From positions 1-64,000 of the forward strand of contig CAYVFI010000001.1 of NCBI GenBank assembly GCA_964450955.1: a stretch of 64,000 nt of DNA, given 5' to 3'. Within the stretch, counting starts at the first letter, position 1; each line of letters begins with the position of its first letter. The DNA comes from CAYNWT01 sp964450955. GTDB lineage: Bacteria; Planctomycetota; Planctomycetia; Planctomycetales; Planctomycetaceae. Positions 34,773 through 43,022 of this stretch are shown here, in pieces. A program made the translations under genes and the position numbers. Under the pieces are notes generated by a model that saw only the letters and a list, made by a program, of their open reading frames with translations, was not told where the DNA came from and ran no database searches.

Positions 34773-35642
34773 TCATTTGTCCCGGTGACCGGGTTCGAAC
34801 GCAGCGTCGACAATTTTCCAAACCGTACTGGCCATCAATTCGTGACCACGCTGCGAAAGGTGAATGGTGTCCAGCGTCGAATCGCCACCCGCGATGACGG
34901 ACAGGAAAACGCGTTTCGGAACCAAACGAACGCCATGCTTCCGCGCGGCGGTTCGTTGAACTCGTCCGTACTCATGGAAGAACGGCGGCAACGGCAACTC
35001 GAACATGATGACCTGTCGGTTGTGTTCGGTGACATGTGCCAGCAGTCGGTTCAAACCGTGTTCGAACTCAGCGACGGTTGTCGCCCCGAGCACATCGTTG
35101 CCGCCGATTTCGAGGAGCACGACCGGCGATTCGATTTTGTGATCCTGAGCACGCTTCAGTGCGGAGGCAACCGTTTCGCCCATGTGGGAGATGTCCTGAA
35201 CCGCGAGACCGTGCTGTTTGGCGAGAATGGCTGGCCAACGTTCGGACTTCTCATCGCCGCCAACGCCCGCGGTCACCGAATCGCCAATGACCGTCAGCCT
35301 GCGTTCCATCGCCGGGCGGATTGTCGGGCTAATGTGATGAGGAGCCTCCAGTGCAGCCGCCAATAACCAAACCGCGATCATTGTGTAAGCACTTCGGGTT
35401 CCCCAAGGTTTCTTGTTCCGCAGCACCAGCCACGTACAAGTAACGACCCCGGCAGTCAGGTAGAACCAGTACGGGATGGGTGTCGAAGACAAGGCAACCG
35501 AGGTTGCTCCGGCCAGAAACGCGAACGTCGGCAATCGCATCGCTGGCTTCGGCCGAACGGACACGGCCGCAGCGAGTATCAACAGGGCAACGCCAGTGAA
35601 GAACGAGTGTCCGCTCACGAAGTGGTAGACCAGCGGGTTCAT
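34773..35642 (-). CDS. Membrane-anchored SGNH/GDSL hydrolase
   Basis: 289 residues. Three or four hydrophobic spans occupy the first 110 residues. The catalytic domain follows with block I VIGDSVTAGVGGD (Ser about residue 141), block III LLEIGGNDVLG, and block V DTIHLSQRGHELMA with Asp and His. This is an acyl or acetyl esterase facing the periplasm or outside. It stands alone: about 210 bp from the MoxR operon and 275 bp from the pentapeptide gene. Confidence 0.88.
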   Translation of the reverse strand: MNPLVYHFVSGHSFFTGVALLILAAAVSVRPKPAMRLPTFAFLAGATSVALSSTPIPYWFYLTAGVVTCTWLVLRNKKPWGTRSAYTMIAVWLLAAALEAPHHISPTIRPAMERRLTVIGDSVTAGVGGDEKSERWPAILAKQHGLAVQDISHMGETVASALKRAQDHKIESPVVLLEIGGNDVLGATTVAEFEHGLNRLLAHVTEHNRQVIMFELPLPPFFHEYGRVQRTAARKHGVRLVPKRVFLSVIAGGDSTLDTIHLSQRGHELMASTVWKIVDAAFEPGHRDK

Positions 35643-35797
35643 GCGTTTGAATTCGGAAAGTAGACAGGGATCGGCTTAGGGATCCATGACGACACCGTTG
35701 TTGTCTACTGAATTACTGGCTGGCCTCGAACCGACTCTCAGTGCGGTCGTTGTTCCGAACGTCTCGATTGACTCACGCGCCGGAGTCCGTGTTGATC

Positions 35798-35856
35798 GTC
35801 GCCGGACTCTCCGAGTCCGGTCCTGGGACCGGACCGAACACGGAGTGTTCGGCGAC
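35798..35856. repeat. Two-hairpin intergenic element, copy B (intact)
   Basis: A 59-bp element bounded by GTCGCC and GGCGAC. It contains hairpin 1 CGGACTC-TCC-GAGTCCG and hairpin 2 CCGAACAC-GGA-GTGTTCGG. The loops TCC and GGA are complementary to each other. It lies in the 275-bp spacer between the GDSL and pentapeptide genes; the rest of the spacer shows no gene. Confidence 0.85.
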
Positions 35857-35917
35857 TATGGGGCGACACTCTGCATGACGTACCTCCGTGTAAATCACCT
35901 GGCGGTGAAGACGCGAG

Positions 35918-36181
35918 CTAAGTCTCTTCTGACGATGCAGCTTTGTAGGCGGCCAACAGGTCGGTTACCAGGATGCCATCTATTCGCATGCCGGTGACTT
36001 CGATGTCTGTCAGTACGGCGTTCGAAAAGTCCACGTTGTTAATGGTGGCTCCCGCGAAGGTCACGTCTTCGAACTTTGTTCCGGCCATGCTGACATCTTG
36101 AAACCGGCTACCGGTGAAGGCGACGTCGCGGAATGTGGACTCGGCCAGGTCTGCGTCTTCGATTTTTTGTTTGCCCTGCAT
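35918..36181 (-). CDS. Small pentapeptide-repeat protein
   Basis: 87 residues from the ATG at 36181, which has AGGAAG nine bases upstream; ten more codons upstream are open. About eight consecutive A(D/N)Lxx-like units run from residue 8 to 67 (ADLAE STFRD VAFTG SRFQD VSMAG TKFED VTFAG ATINN VDFSN AVLTD), enough for two coils of a right-handed beta-helix. The tail VTDLLAAYKAASSEE is helical. Function unknown; cytoplasmic by lack of a signal. Confidence 0.88.
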   Translation of the reverse strand: MQGKQKIEDADLAESTFRDVAFTGSRFQDVSMAGTKFEDVTFAGATINNVDFSNAVLTDIEVTGMRIDGILVTDLLAAYKAASSEET

Positions 36182-36216
36182 CTCTGAATCTTCCTGACTG
36201 GGTACGAACAACCGAA

Positions 36217-36517
36217 CTAAGGGAGTGGCGTCCAGTCAATTGAGTCAAAACTCTGACGTTCTCTTGCTTGGCGGACTTGCCGCGTGAAACGCCCGATGTA
36301 TCCGCCCAGGCCGTTGAAGACCCCAAATTGCAGCAAGCGCTTCCAAGTGTTCTGGCTGAGGCTGTCCAACAAAAGGTAGTGGTCTGTCGCCCACGTTCCG
36401 CCGACGAACAGGACCGGGTAGCCGATGGCGTAAGCCACCAGGTATGCCTACCACGAAAAAACGACGAGCCGATGTCGGCTCGTCGTTGAAAGTACTTTTG
36501 TATGGATTCGAATCCAT
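36217..36517 (-). pseudogene. Frameshifted small membrane protein with MDSNPY start
   Basis: The gene begins MDSNPYKSTFNDEPTSARR and then FFVVGI, after which the frame breaks near 36441; the adjoining frame continues LVAYAIGYPVLFVGG to a stop at 36217. Removing one base of the GG at 36441-36442 restores one 99-residue frame with a continuous membrane span across the break, so one base has been gained (or is a sequence error). MDSNPY is a common N-terminus of small planctomycete membrane proteins. The second half is hydrophobic then basic. A terminator-shaped hairpin sits within codons 10-21. Confidence 0.7.
36456..36487 (-). terminator. Intrinsic terminator inside the start of the MDSNPY gene
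   Basis: Perfect 13-bp arms AACGACGAGCCGA (36460-36472) and TCGGCTCGTCGTT (36475-36487) around a 2-base loop. On the minus strand the hairpin is followed by T6. It would end transcripts from the secreted-protein gene at 36645-37703, 158 bp upstream, or attenuate the MDSNPY gene itself. Confidence 0.75.
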
Positions 36518-36644
36518 GGGCAAGAACCTACTCGCCTCGCTGTTCGCCTCTGATCTTACCGAAGGCGAAAGTTTCAGCGGTCATATCAACATCGATTTCA
36601 ACATTTGATGGCACGTTCACGACGGCCGATACAAAGCCGCGGCC

Positions 36645-37703
36645 TCAACACGAGCCCGGCAGGATTGCCACTTCGATCACCTGACCACTGACCTTGTCTT
36701 TCACGGTGAACTCAGGTGATTTACCACACGGAGCCCAACCGTAATATTCTTCGCCAGCGTCGCCGTAGAACCAAACAGTGTCCGGACTGAACTGGACCTG
36801 GCCCGCCACACGGACAAAATCAAACTCGCCCTTCACCGGTCCGCCCCAGTCAATCGACTGTGTTGCGTTCTCAGCAAGGACGATTGGTTTCATGCGGCCT
36901 TGTCTGACGCCAACGCGTTGGTTGCCCAGGCCAACTGTCCCGGACACGATTTCGTAAGTCCCGGCCGGAACCGTTACAGCTCCCTTCGCAGACGCGACGT
37001 TGAATGAGTTCTTGCCGTCCTTTGACCGAACAATCGCAGCCAGCAGAACCGCCTTCGCGTCAAACGACGTTGTCAGGTCCAGCTTAGCGGTCTTGCCCGC
37101 AAACGCTGTTGTGGAAAGTTCGGTTCCATCGGCACTCATCTGGAACTGGCGGAGTTCTTTGCCAACGACCACTGTTTGTGAAAGGAAAGTCGCGTCGTCA
37201 CCGGTTCCAACAACCATGGCGTCTTTGCCAATATCGTCGAACCGGCCATTGCCGTTTTGATCGATCACGCGAACCGGAATCGGTCCAGCTTTGGTTTCAA
37301 TACTTCCAATCATCGCGCCGCCCGGAGCCCACTCCCAACCGGCGGTATCTTTCCGAAGTCGAATCGCGTACTTCAGAGGCTTCCCGTCGGTGGTCTTCCC
37401 GCTAAGGATGACGCGTGATGTGGAAACATTCGTGTCGCGATCGACCAGAGCCTTGATGGTTCGGTCAATCTCGCCGTCACCGTCGGTATCGAACTGAAGC
37501 CGTTCGCCATCCAGCTTCACAGCAAACTTGTCGCCGCCCGCATGCTTAATGCGAATGCCGTCGTTGACCTTGAACCACTGCTCAGCCGGCAGGTTGGTCG
37601 ACCAGTTTCGGTAACTGCGGTACCGCAGCGAGGAGGACACGTTGTCTGATCCGAAAGTCGGAGCAACAATCGCTGTCGCAAGTAAGAAGGCAAGAAGACG
37701 CAT
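36645..37703 (-). CDS. Secreted protein of unknown function
   Basis: 352 residues with a clear signal peptide (MRLLAFLLATAIVAPTFGS). The mature part is beta-rich. It contains two short DxDxDG-type loops (FDTDGDGEIDRT near residue 72 and DQNGNGRFDDIG near 155) that look like calcium sites, and a C-terminal region ending PGSC, where a late Cys pairs with an upstream GWAPCGKS. No family recognised. It is monocistronic: the next minus-strand gene begins after a terminator. Confidence 0.8.
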   Translation of the reverse strand: MRLLAFLLATAIVAPTFGSDNVSSSLRYRSYRNWSTNLPAEQWFKVNDGIRIKHAGGDKFAVKLDGERLQFDTDGDGEIDRTIKALVDRDTNVSTSRVILSGKTTDGKPLKYAIRLRKDTAGWEWAPGGAMIGSIETKAGPIPVRVIDQNGNGRFDDIGKDAMVVGTGDDATFLSQTVVVGKELRQFQMSADGTELSTTAFAGKTAKLDLTTSFDAKAVLLAAIVRSKDGKNSFNVASAKGAVTVPAGTYEIVSGTVGLGNQRVGVRQGRMKPIVLAENATQSIDWGGPVKGEFDFVRVAGQVQFSPDTVWFYGDAGEEYYGWAPCGKSPEFTVKDKVSGQVIEVAILPGSC

Positions 37704-37912
37704 GGTTGTTCAACTCCGTGTTGAGCCGCGGTCTGGTGGGATGAGATACAGGCCATTGAGGGTAGCAGATAGACAGGTGCTTATCTCTACCAATCGACGT
37801 AACGAACGGTTCAATTGCCGCTTTTTCGGGGTCAGAACTCAGTTTCGCAGCCATTTCGACCAGTTCGCCGAGTGATAAGGCCTCTGGGCGTCTCGGAATT
37901 AGAACCGTTTTT

Positions 37913-38008
37913 CCGTAGATGGACGAGGCCGCGAGTCCCATGCCATCCCAACGCCTACAGGATACGGAGCCATCCGGACGCCGGGATTCGTGGCCTCATC
38001 CACTACGG
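37913..38008. repeat. Inverted-repeat element (TAGTGGACGAGGC family), copy 1
   Basis: Left arm 37913-37939 (CCGTAGATGGACGAGGCCGC...) and right arm 37983-38008 (GGGATTCGTGGCCTCATCCA...) are imperfect reverse complements, enclosing about 43 unique bases. The same family recurs at 63024-63114. The right arm supplies the TAG stop of the methyltransferase gene. The rest of the spacer to 37703 shows a short frame on the minus strand but no convincing gene. Confidence 0.8.
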
Positions 38009-38824
38009 CTTCTTGCGCAGCAGGTACCGTTTGTAAACGAAGGTCCCGTCTTCAAAACTCTGGAACACGGTCGAACCCTTGATACCAGCGAACTGCTTGA
38101 AGGTTCCCGACAACCAACTGCGAATGTTTTGACCGATGAGTTGTTGTTTGCGATCGCTATCCAATTCCATCGCCTTCACCACGCCAGCCGTGATGGTTTC
38201 GTCTTCGACAATCGTCAGGCCGGAGTCTTCAAGCTGCCGAACCAGAACCGGGATATCCTCGGCCGCGCGAAAGTCTGTGAACAGGAAGTGCCCGCCGGGT
38301 CTTAGCACTCGGTTAACCTGCGACAGGAACTTCGGCATCGATCCGTAGCAGTGTGATGATTCGACATTGATCACCGCATCAAACGAACTGTCGTCAAACG
38401 GCAGAGACTCTGCATCGCCGTGACAGAACCGAAGCCCTGATACGTTGTGTCGTTGTTGGCAAAAGCTGACAGCCTTGGCTGAAAAGTCGACGCCTGTCAT
38501 GGACTTTGGCTGGTGGTACCGAGCAACAAACGAGGCGCCTCCGCCGCGCCCGCTGCCAATCTCAACGGCATCCAGTCCATTAAGGTCAATCGCGACGGCG
38601 TTGTCGTACAGTTGAATGCAGAATCGATCGTCTTCGTCAGCCGGTTGTAACTCACGGCGAACACCATCGGCCGGTTCGAAGCCGTAGTTCATGAACGACC
38701 ATTCCGCGTTCTGGTATCCGGCGATGTGTTGGTACCAGCGCTGCCATGTCCATCGGCGAAACGACGGCAACTTTTCGGTAAGTGCGACCAGCAGTTTAAG
38801 AAACATAAAGGCGCTATAGCACAT
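38003..38824 (-). CDS. Class I SAM-dependent methyltransferase
   Basis: 273 residues. Motif I is DAVEIGSGRGGGASF (about residues 84-98), the acidic strand after it is MTGVDFSAKAV, and motif II/III is LPFDDSSFDAVINVES with RVLRPGGHFLFTDF (about 160-185). This is a small-molecule methyltransferase close in look to the phthiotriol/sterol-type group, with an N-terminal helix that may associate with the membrane. Substrate unknown. An internal ATG at 38806 is an alternative start. The stop codon is contributed by the adjacent inverted-repeat element. Confidence 0.88.
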   Translation of the reverse strand: MCYSAFMFLKLLVALTEKLPSFRRWTWQRWYQHIAGYQNAEWSFMNYGFEPADGVRRELQPADEDDRFCIQLYDNAVAIDLNGLDAVEIGSGRGGGASFVARYHQPKSMTGVDFSAKAVSFCQQRHNVSGLRFCHGDAESLPFDDSSFDAVINVESSHCYGSMPKFLSQVNRVLRPGGHFLFTDFRAAEDIPVLVRQLEDSGLTIVEDETITAGVVKAMELDSDRKQQLIGQNIRSWLSGTFKQFAGIKGSTVFQSFEDGTFVYKRYLLRKKP

Positions 38825-38856
38825 TCGCAGCGTGATGCAGAAGTCGCAGCCGGATA

Positions 38857-38909
38857 GTCGCCGGATTCTCCGAATCCGTGCTGAGACCGAACACGTAGTG
38901 TTCGGCGAC
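38857..38909. repeat. Two-hairpin intergenic element, copy C (compensatory changes)
   Basis: A 53-bp relative of the element at 35798-35856, again bounded by GTCGCC and GGCGAC. Hairpin 1 is CGGATTC-TCC-GAATCCG: both arms have changed together. Hairpin 2 is CCGAACAC-GTA-GTGTTCGG. It lies upstream of the methyltransferase start. Confidence 0.85.
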
Positions 38910-38946
38910 TTTGGGTTGCTATGGGCAAGCCGTCATTTCCATCCGG

Positions 38947-39014
38947 AGATTTTCACAGATCCATTTCCCTTGTCCGCGCACCCAATCTGCGAAAATCTGA
39001 GTGAATCTGCGGAT
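38947..39014. repeat. ATCTG-rich inverted and tandem short repeats in a gene-free stretch
   Basis: The 427-bp spacer 38825-39251 has no gene. Besides the two-hairpin element it holds AGATTTTCACAGAT (38947-38960) and, inverted, AATCTGCGAAAATCTGA followed by GTGAATCTGCGG (38984-39012), so ATCTG recurs at about 10-11 base spacing. The promoter of the adaptor gene should lie in the last 150 bases, but I cannot place it. Confidence 0.5.
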
Positions 39015-39251
39015 AGAAACTACATCTCCCAACCACCAAGAACCGGAGCCTAAATATCTTTGACCCGGCTCCATGAACAATCTGGGCCCGAGTCCGAACC
39101 CAGAGTTTCGGGTTCAAAACCCGCATATCCCCGGTTCACAAGTAACATTTCGTACGGAGATGGCCAGTCCCGGTGGGCAGTGGCTGGTTCGTGCGTCAAA
39201 CTGTCGATAAGAAAAGACGTCCCGCCCACTGTCCCGCGTGTTTGCTAGCCC

Positions 39252-40742
39252 GTGGCACCTCAACAAGACAACAAGCCAAAACGTCGCCGTGCTTTGTTCG
39301 CAATCGTTCTCGCGATCATCGCCATTGTCGCGCTACGTGTTCATGACTTGAACCGGCAAGCCACCCGGACGCCCAACTACGACACCGTTCGACCGTTTCG
39401 CGGGACGTTTGTCCGAACCGTTCCCGTTGCCGGCGAGATTCGCAACTACAAACCAATCGTCGTTCACAGCGACGTCCGCGCGTGGGAACGACCGCGCGTG
39501 ATTGAGATGGTCGCGCCGGGGACGTTCGTCAAGAAGGGCGAACCGGTGATGATTCTGGACGCGTCTGAGTTTCGCAAGAAGTTGACGAAGCCGACGCTGG
39601 CCGTCATTGCTGACAACGCCCGGTACGACAAAGCGCAGGCTGATGAAATTATTCAGGAGGGCAATAACTCTCGGCGAACGGAGGCGACCCGGTTTGACGC
39701 GGAAATGGCCCAGCGACAACTGACGTCGTACACGGAAGGTGATTACGTCAACCAGAAGGCTCGTTTGGAAGGCAGCATCAAACAGCGCACGCAATCGTAC
39801 GAACAAACGCTGGCGGAGTTCCGCGAAACTCAACGCCTGTCGCGGGCCGGTATCGTCAGCAACACGGCGGTCACTGCCGCTCAGCGAGATCTTGAGAAAA
39901 CTCAAATCGATCTAAGTCTGGCTAAAGGCGACGTGTCTTTGCTTGACCAGTTTCAACACCCACGATCGATGGCGCAACTGGGGATGGCGGCTGAGATTAG
40001 TCTGCTGGAAGTCGAACGAACGCAGCTTCGCAATCAGTTGGACACGTCCATCAAGAAGACGTGGACATTGTCGTTCGACAAGTATCGAACTGGCTGGCAA
40101 CGTCAGGTTGACTATTGGCAGAGCTGCGTCGATGCGTGCATTGTGCGAGCACCCAAGGATGGCCAGGTCATGTATCTTAACGAACACGATAAGATTATCG
40201 CGATCGGTGAGACCGTCCATTACAAGCAAGCGCTGTTTACGGTCTCAGAACGAACACGGCTGTCCATGGCAGGCCGAGTCAGCGACCGACACTTCTTCTT
40301 ACTGAGGCGGACTCAGGAAGCCAACATCAAAGTGCCGGCTCTTGCCGATCGACAGTTTTCAGGCAAGCTGACCTGGATGGGAACCATCCCAACCGTGTTT
40401 AGCCGGCTTGCGCCGGAATCAAAGCATCACAAGATTGAGATACTGCTGGATGGTCGAGGTAAGACGATTTCAAACCTCTACCCGGGAATGACCGCCACCG
40501 CTGAGATCATTGTGGACTCCCGCGAAGATGTCTTGATGGTTCCGACCGGTGGCGTGATCCATCACGAAGGCGAATACGTGGCAGTGGTGCAGACACCAAC
40601 CGGCATCGCGCGCCGAGTTATCGAAGTCGGAGCCACAGACGACGCCTACACAGAAATTACGGCCGGCCTGGAACTTACCGATGAAGTGGTTGTCGCCTTG
40701 CCCGAAACGCTACGCGACCTTGTCAGCGAAAGTGTCAGGTAA
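39252..40742 (+). CDS. HlyD-type periplasmic adaptor subunit
   Basis: 496 residues from a GTG. A basic N-terminus and one membrane span (ALFAIVLAIIAIVALRV) are followed by the adaptor fold: first lipoyl half around MVAPGTFVKKGEPVMILDAS, a coiled-coil hairpin (about 120-270) and the second lipoyl half around VRAPKDGQVMYLNEHD, then beta-barrel with LYPGMTATAEIIVDSRED and a membrane-proximal end. It would link an inner-membrane pump to a TolC-like channel. No pump gene is adjacent, so it may serve a transporter encoded elsewhere; a second adaptor lies in the efflux cluster at 60614. Confidence 0.88.
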   Translation: MAPQQDNKPKRRRALFAIVLAIIAIVALRVHDLNRQATRTPNYDTVRPFRGTFVRTVPVAGEIRNYKPIVVHSDVRAWERPRVIEMVAPGTFVKKGEPVMILDASEFRKKLTKPTLAVIADNARYDKAQADEIIQEGNNSRRTEATRFDAEMAQRQLTSYTEGDYVNQKARLEGSIKQRTQSYEQTLAEFRETQRLSRAGIVSNTAVTAAQRDLEKTQIDLSLAKGDVSLLDQFQHPRSMAQLGMAAEISLLEVERTQLRNQLDTSIKKTWTLSFDKYRTGWQRQVDYWQSCVDACIVRAPKDGQVMYLNEHDKIIAIGETVHYKQALFTVSERTRLSMAGRVSDRHFFLLRRTQEANIKVPALADRQFSGKLTWMGTIPTVFSRLAPESKHHKIEILLDGRGKTISNLYPGMTATAEIIVDSREDVLMVPTGGVIHHEGEYVAVVQTPTGIARRVIEVGATDDAYTEITAGLELTDEVVVALPETLRDLVSESVR

Positions 40743-41112
40743 CGGTAAGCTGCCGCTGCTTGTTGGCCGCCTCCGACTTGACGTCGGGGTTTAGCGGTTT
40801 CTGCACGACACGACGCACTGCCGACGAGTTCGCGGAAGCGTGCGTGCGAGGGGCTCGTAGGGCAACGAGCGCTCGACTTCCGGCAGACAGGAAGGTTCGT
40901 AGTGCAAAATGTGTGGACCGCACCGATGTCAGATCCGTGCGAATTTCCACGTCTGTGCGCAACAAGGTGAACAGGCCGTCATGGATGCCTGCCAGGCGGA
41001 CGTTGCGATATAGTCCCGATGTTCCGAACCTCGACCAAATCAAGAATTGCTTAGACAGCACCGAACGCTTTAGCGATCACTGGAGTAAACCATTACCGCT
41101 CAGGAAAACCGC
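40743..41112. other. Gene-free stretch before the DUF1559 gene
   Basis: 370 bases without a convincing ORF on either strand. It contains a short dyad CCGAC-TTGAC-GTCGG (about 40776-40790), which could end the adaptor transcript but has no T-tract. No promoter boxes stand out before 41113. Confidence 0.5.
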
Positions 41113-41808
41113 ATGCCCACAGCCAATCGCCGCGCAGGCTTTACGCTAATTGAACTGCTGGTCGTCATTGCCATCATCAGTGTGCTTGTCGCGCTGTTGC
41201 TACCCGCCGTCCAATCCGCGCGTGAGGCGGCTCGGCGGACGCAGTGCAAAAATAACCTACGGCAAATTGGCACGGCGATTCACAATGGGGGAGTCAAAAC
41301 CTTCCGAGGAATGCTGGGCGAGCTTGAGCAGGAACAGACTGGCCAAAGCCCGGGCGCCATACTGAGTGTTTTCCGGTGCCCGTCCGATATCGGATCGGAC
41401 CGTGTTCCGAATCCTTCCGATCCGGCGCAGCAGTATGGTCGTTCCAACTTTGCCGGTGTCCTGGGCGACGGCAGCTTAGACGGCTTCTACACGAAACGAA
41501 TCAGCCTTCGGGATGTGCTTGACGGTTTGTCAAACACGTTTGCGGTTGGTGAACAGAACTCCGTTGCGACCGACCCGCAGGGATCGTGGTGGTTGATGCC
41601 CCGGGCCAGTTGCCTGAACCCGGCCAACTCACTGGACGCGGCCGGACTCACAAACCCCGACGACTTTGGCAGTCAGCACGTGGGCGGATCTCAGTTTCTG
41701 TTCGCGGACGGATCAGTCCACTTTATCGCTGATACGATCGACCTGGGTACCTACCACGCGCTGTCTACCATCCAGGGCAGCGAACCAATCCTCAGCACCT
41801 TCGACTAA
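41113..41808 (+). CDS. DUF1559 pseudopilin-like protein
   Basis: 231 residues. It begins with a type IV pilin-like signal, RRAGFTLIELLVVIAIISVL, with the prepilin peptidase site after Gly 9 and Glu at +5. The DUF1559 continuation AVQSAREAARRTQCKNNLRQ follows. The C-terminal family motif is HVGGSQFLFADGSVHFI (about residues 194-210). It is shorter than the usual 300-plus residues, mainly through a reduced middle part. Proteins of this type are numerous in planctomycetes and are presumed to be secreted surface fibres or sheaths. Confidence 0.95.
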   Translation: MPTANRRAGFTLIELLVVIAIISVLVALLLPAVQSAREAARRTQCKNNLRQIGTAIHNGGVKTFRGMLGELEQEQTGQSPGAILSVFRCPSDIGSDRVPNPSDPAQQYGRSNFAGVLGDGSLDGFYTKRISLRDVLDGLSNTFAVGEQNSVATDPQGSWWLMPRASCLNPANSLDAAGLTNPDDFGSQHVGGSQFLFADGSVHFIADTIDLGTYHALSTIQGSEPILSTFD

Positions 41809-41896
41809 CCGCTTCGACTAACTCTGCGTAGCAGCCTCGCAGGCGTCACCACTCCAGGTCGGCGCGATTCAGCTGGGGCGCTACCGAATACCTGGC

Positions 41897-42508
41897 ATGA
41901 AAAACAAAGACGCATCTCACGTTTCTCTTGAACTCCCCGACGGTCAGCTATCGCTGGTTTCCAACTTCCTGCCCACCGCAGACGCTGTTGAGTTCGTCCG
42001 GTACCTCAAAGATCAGGTCAGTTGGAACCACGAAATCTACTACGGCAAACCGACTCGTCGCGGGACAGCATGGTTTGCTGATGAAGGCGTTGAGTATCGC
42101 TACTCAGGACAGTCGATGGTCGCCGACGGCTGGACGCCGCAACTCAAAGCGGTTCGAGATGCCGTGCAGGACCACTGCGGTTGCCGTTTCAACAGCGTTC
42201 TTTTGAACCACTACCCAGACGGCCGCGCGCAGATGGGATGGCACTCAGATGACGAACCAGAATTGGGGCAGAATCCAGGCATCGCGTCTCTTTCGTTTGG
42301 AGCCGCCCGGACTTTCAAGCTTCGACACAAGCGGACTCGCGAAACCCGCCAATGTTTGTTGGAGGACAATAGCCTGCTATTGATGACTGGCGAACTGCAG
42401 CACCACTGGCAGCACACGCTACCGCGCCGGACCGAAAAAGTGGGCGAACGATTCAACCTCACATTCCGCTACACAATCCCCGGCTTCTGGCAGCAACAGG
42501 AATCGTAA
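41897..42508 (+). CDS. AlkB-like 2-oxoglutarate/Fe(II) dioxygenase
   Basis: 203 residues. The iron ligands are visible in WHSDDEPELG (His-x-Asp, about residues 114-116) and GELQHHWQHTLP (His near 172), with the 2-oxoglutarate-binding arginines in RFNLTFR near the end. The N-terminal part, with FLPTADAVEFVRYLKDQVSW and the substrate-side GTAWFADEGVEYRYSG, matches the AlkB/ALKBH2-3 group. It should reverse N-alkyl damage in DNA or RNA by oxidative dealkylation. It is monocistronic, 88 bp after the DUF1559 gene. Confidence 0.92.
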   Translation: MKNKDASHVSLELPDGQLSLVSNFLPTADAVEFVRYLKDQVSWNHEIYYGKPTRRGTAWFADEGVEYRYSGQSMVADGWTPQLKAVRDAVQDHCGCRFNSVLLNHYPDGRAQMGWHSDDEPELGQNPGIASLSFGAARTFKLRHKRTRETRQCLLEDNSLLLMTGELQHHWQHTLPRRTEKVGERFNLTFRYTIPGFWQQQES

Positions 42509-42595
42509 ACAGACGCCAGCCGCTAAAGGGGGACGGGGATGACGGGCGAGACTGGCCATACAGTCGCCGCTCATCACAATTCGCCGGATGACCGA

Positions 42596-42629
42596 AACAA
42601 AAACAGCCCGCTCTGAAAAGAACGGGCTG
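42596..42629 (-). terminator. Intrinsic terminator of the ribosome hibernation gene
   Basis: On the minus strand, CAGCCCG and CGGGCTG form a stem with a 12-base loop and are followed by T5. It lies about 70 bp after the stop at 42699. The remaining bases back to the AlkB stop hold no gene. Confidence 0.7.
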
Positions 42630-42698
42630 CGTATCCGGTGAGTCTACGACCTGCCACTGGAGCGGACAGGTCGCAAACCCGTTAAGGTTTCATGTCAG

Positions 42699-43022
42699 CT
42701 AGAGTATGGGTGGCGAAAATCTCCGCCCCGATCTGCGTCGATCCACCGCCGAAGTGAGTCCGCGTTTTGCTCGATCGACGGCTTCCGCAATCGCCGCCAT
42801 TAAGTTCTCGGCCTGAGCGGTCGCGACGATGGTGCCCTGGCCGTTGACGGACAAGACGACTCGACATTCCTGATCGACAGCATCGTCAGAGTTTGCCACC
42901 GACACGTCAACACGACTGATGCGATTCGTAAACCGCCGCGTTGCCTTTTCGACTCGTTCGGTGACGAAATTCCGCACTCGTTTTGAGACGGTTCGACCTT
43001 TAGAGGAGATGTGTACGTTCAT
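42699..43022 (-). CDS. hpf: HPF/RaiA-type ribosome-associated protein (short form)
   Basis: 107 residues from the ATG at 43022, preceded by AAAGGGA at a suitable spacing; the frame opens five codons earlier at a TTG with no ribosome site. The fold is recognisable from MNVHISSKGRTVSKRVRNFV, the central DVSVANSDDAVDQECRVVLS, and the late AQAENLMAAIAEAVDRAKRG. These proteins bind the 30S decoding region and promote dimerisation or silencing of ribosomes in stationary phase. It lacks the C-terminal domain of long HPF. Symbol by family resemblance. Confidence 0.85.
   Translation of the reverse strand: MNVHISSKGRTVSKRVRNFVTERVEKATRRFTNRISRVDVSVANSDDAVDQECRVVLSVNGQGTIVATAQAENLMAAIAEAVDRAKRGLTSAVDRRRSGRRFSPPIL

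Noticed and set aside
34614..35366. 250-codon plus-strand frame
   Set aside because: Lies opposite the GDSL hydrolase, whose catalytic blocks are clear; the plus frame has no recognisable motif and is an antisense shadow.
36502..36684. Plus-strand frame starting MDSNP
   Set aside because: The MDSNP start appears on both strands because ATGGATTCGAATCCAT is a palindrome. The plus-strand continuation has no membrane span or family likeness, while the minus-strand one does.
37582..37941. 119-codon minus-strand frame upstream of the secreted protein
   Set aside because: It overlaps the first 40 codons of the clear secreted gene in another frame and starts inside the inverted-repeat element; a short stretch reads like protein, but there is too little to call a gene.
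39333..39905. 190-codon minus-strand frame
   Set aside because: Antisense to the HlyD adaptor, which has a complete domain order; composition is that of a mirrored frame.
40735..41061. 108-codon minus-strand frame between adaptor and DUF1559 genes
   Set aside because: Composition is not protein-like, there is no ribosome site, and it overlaps the end of the adaptor.
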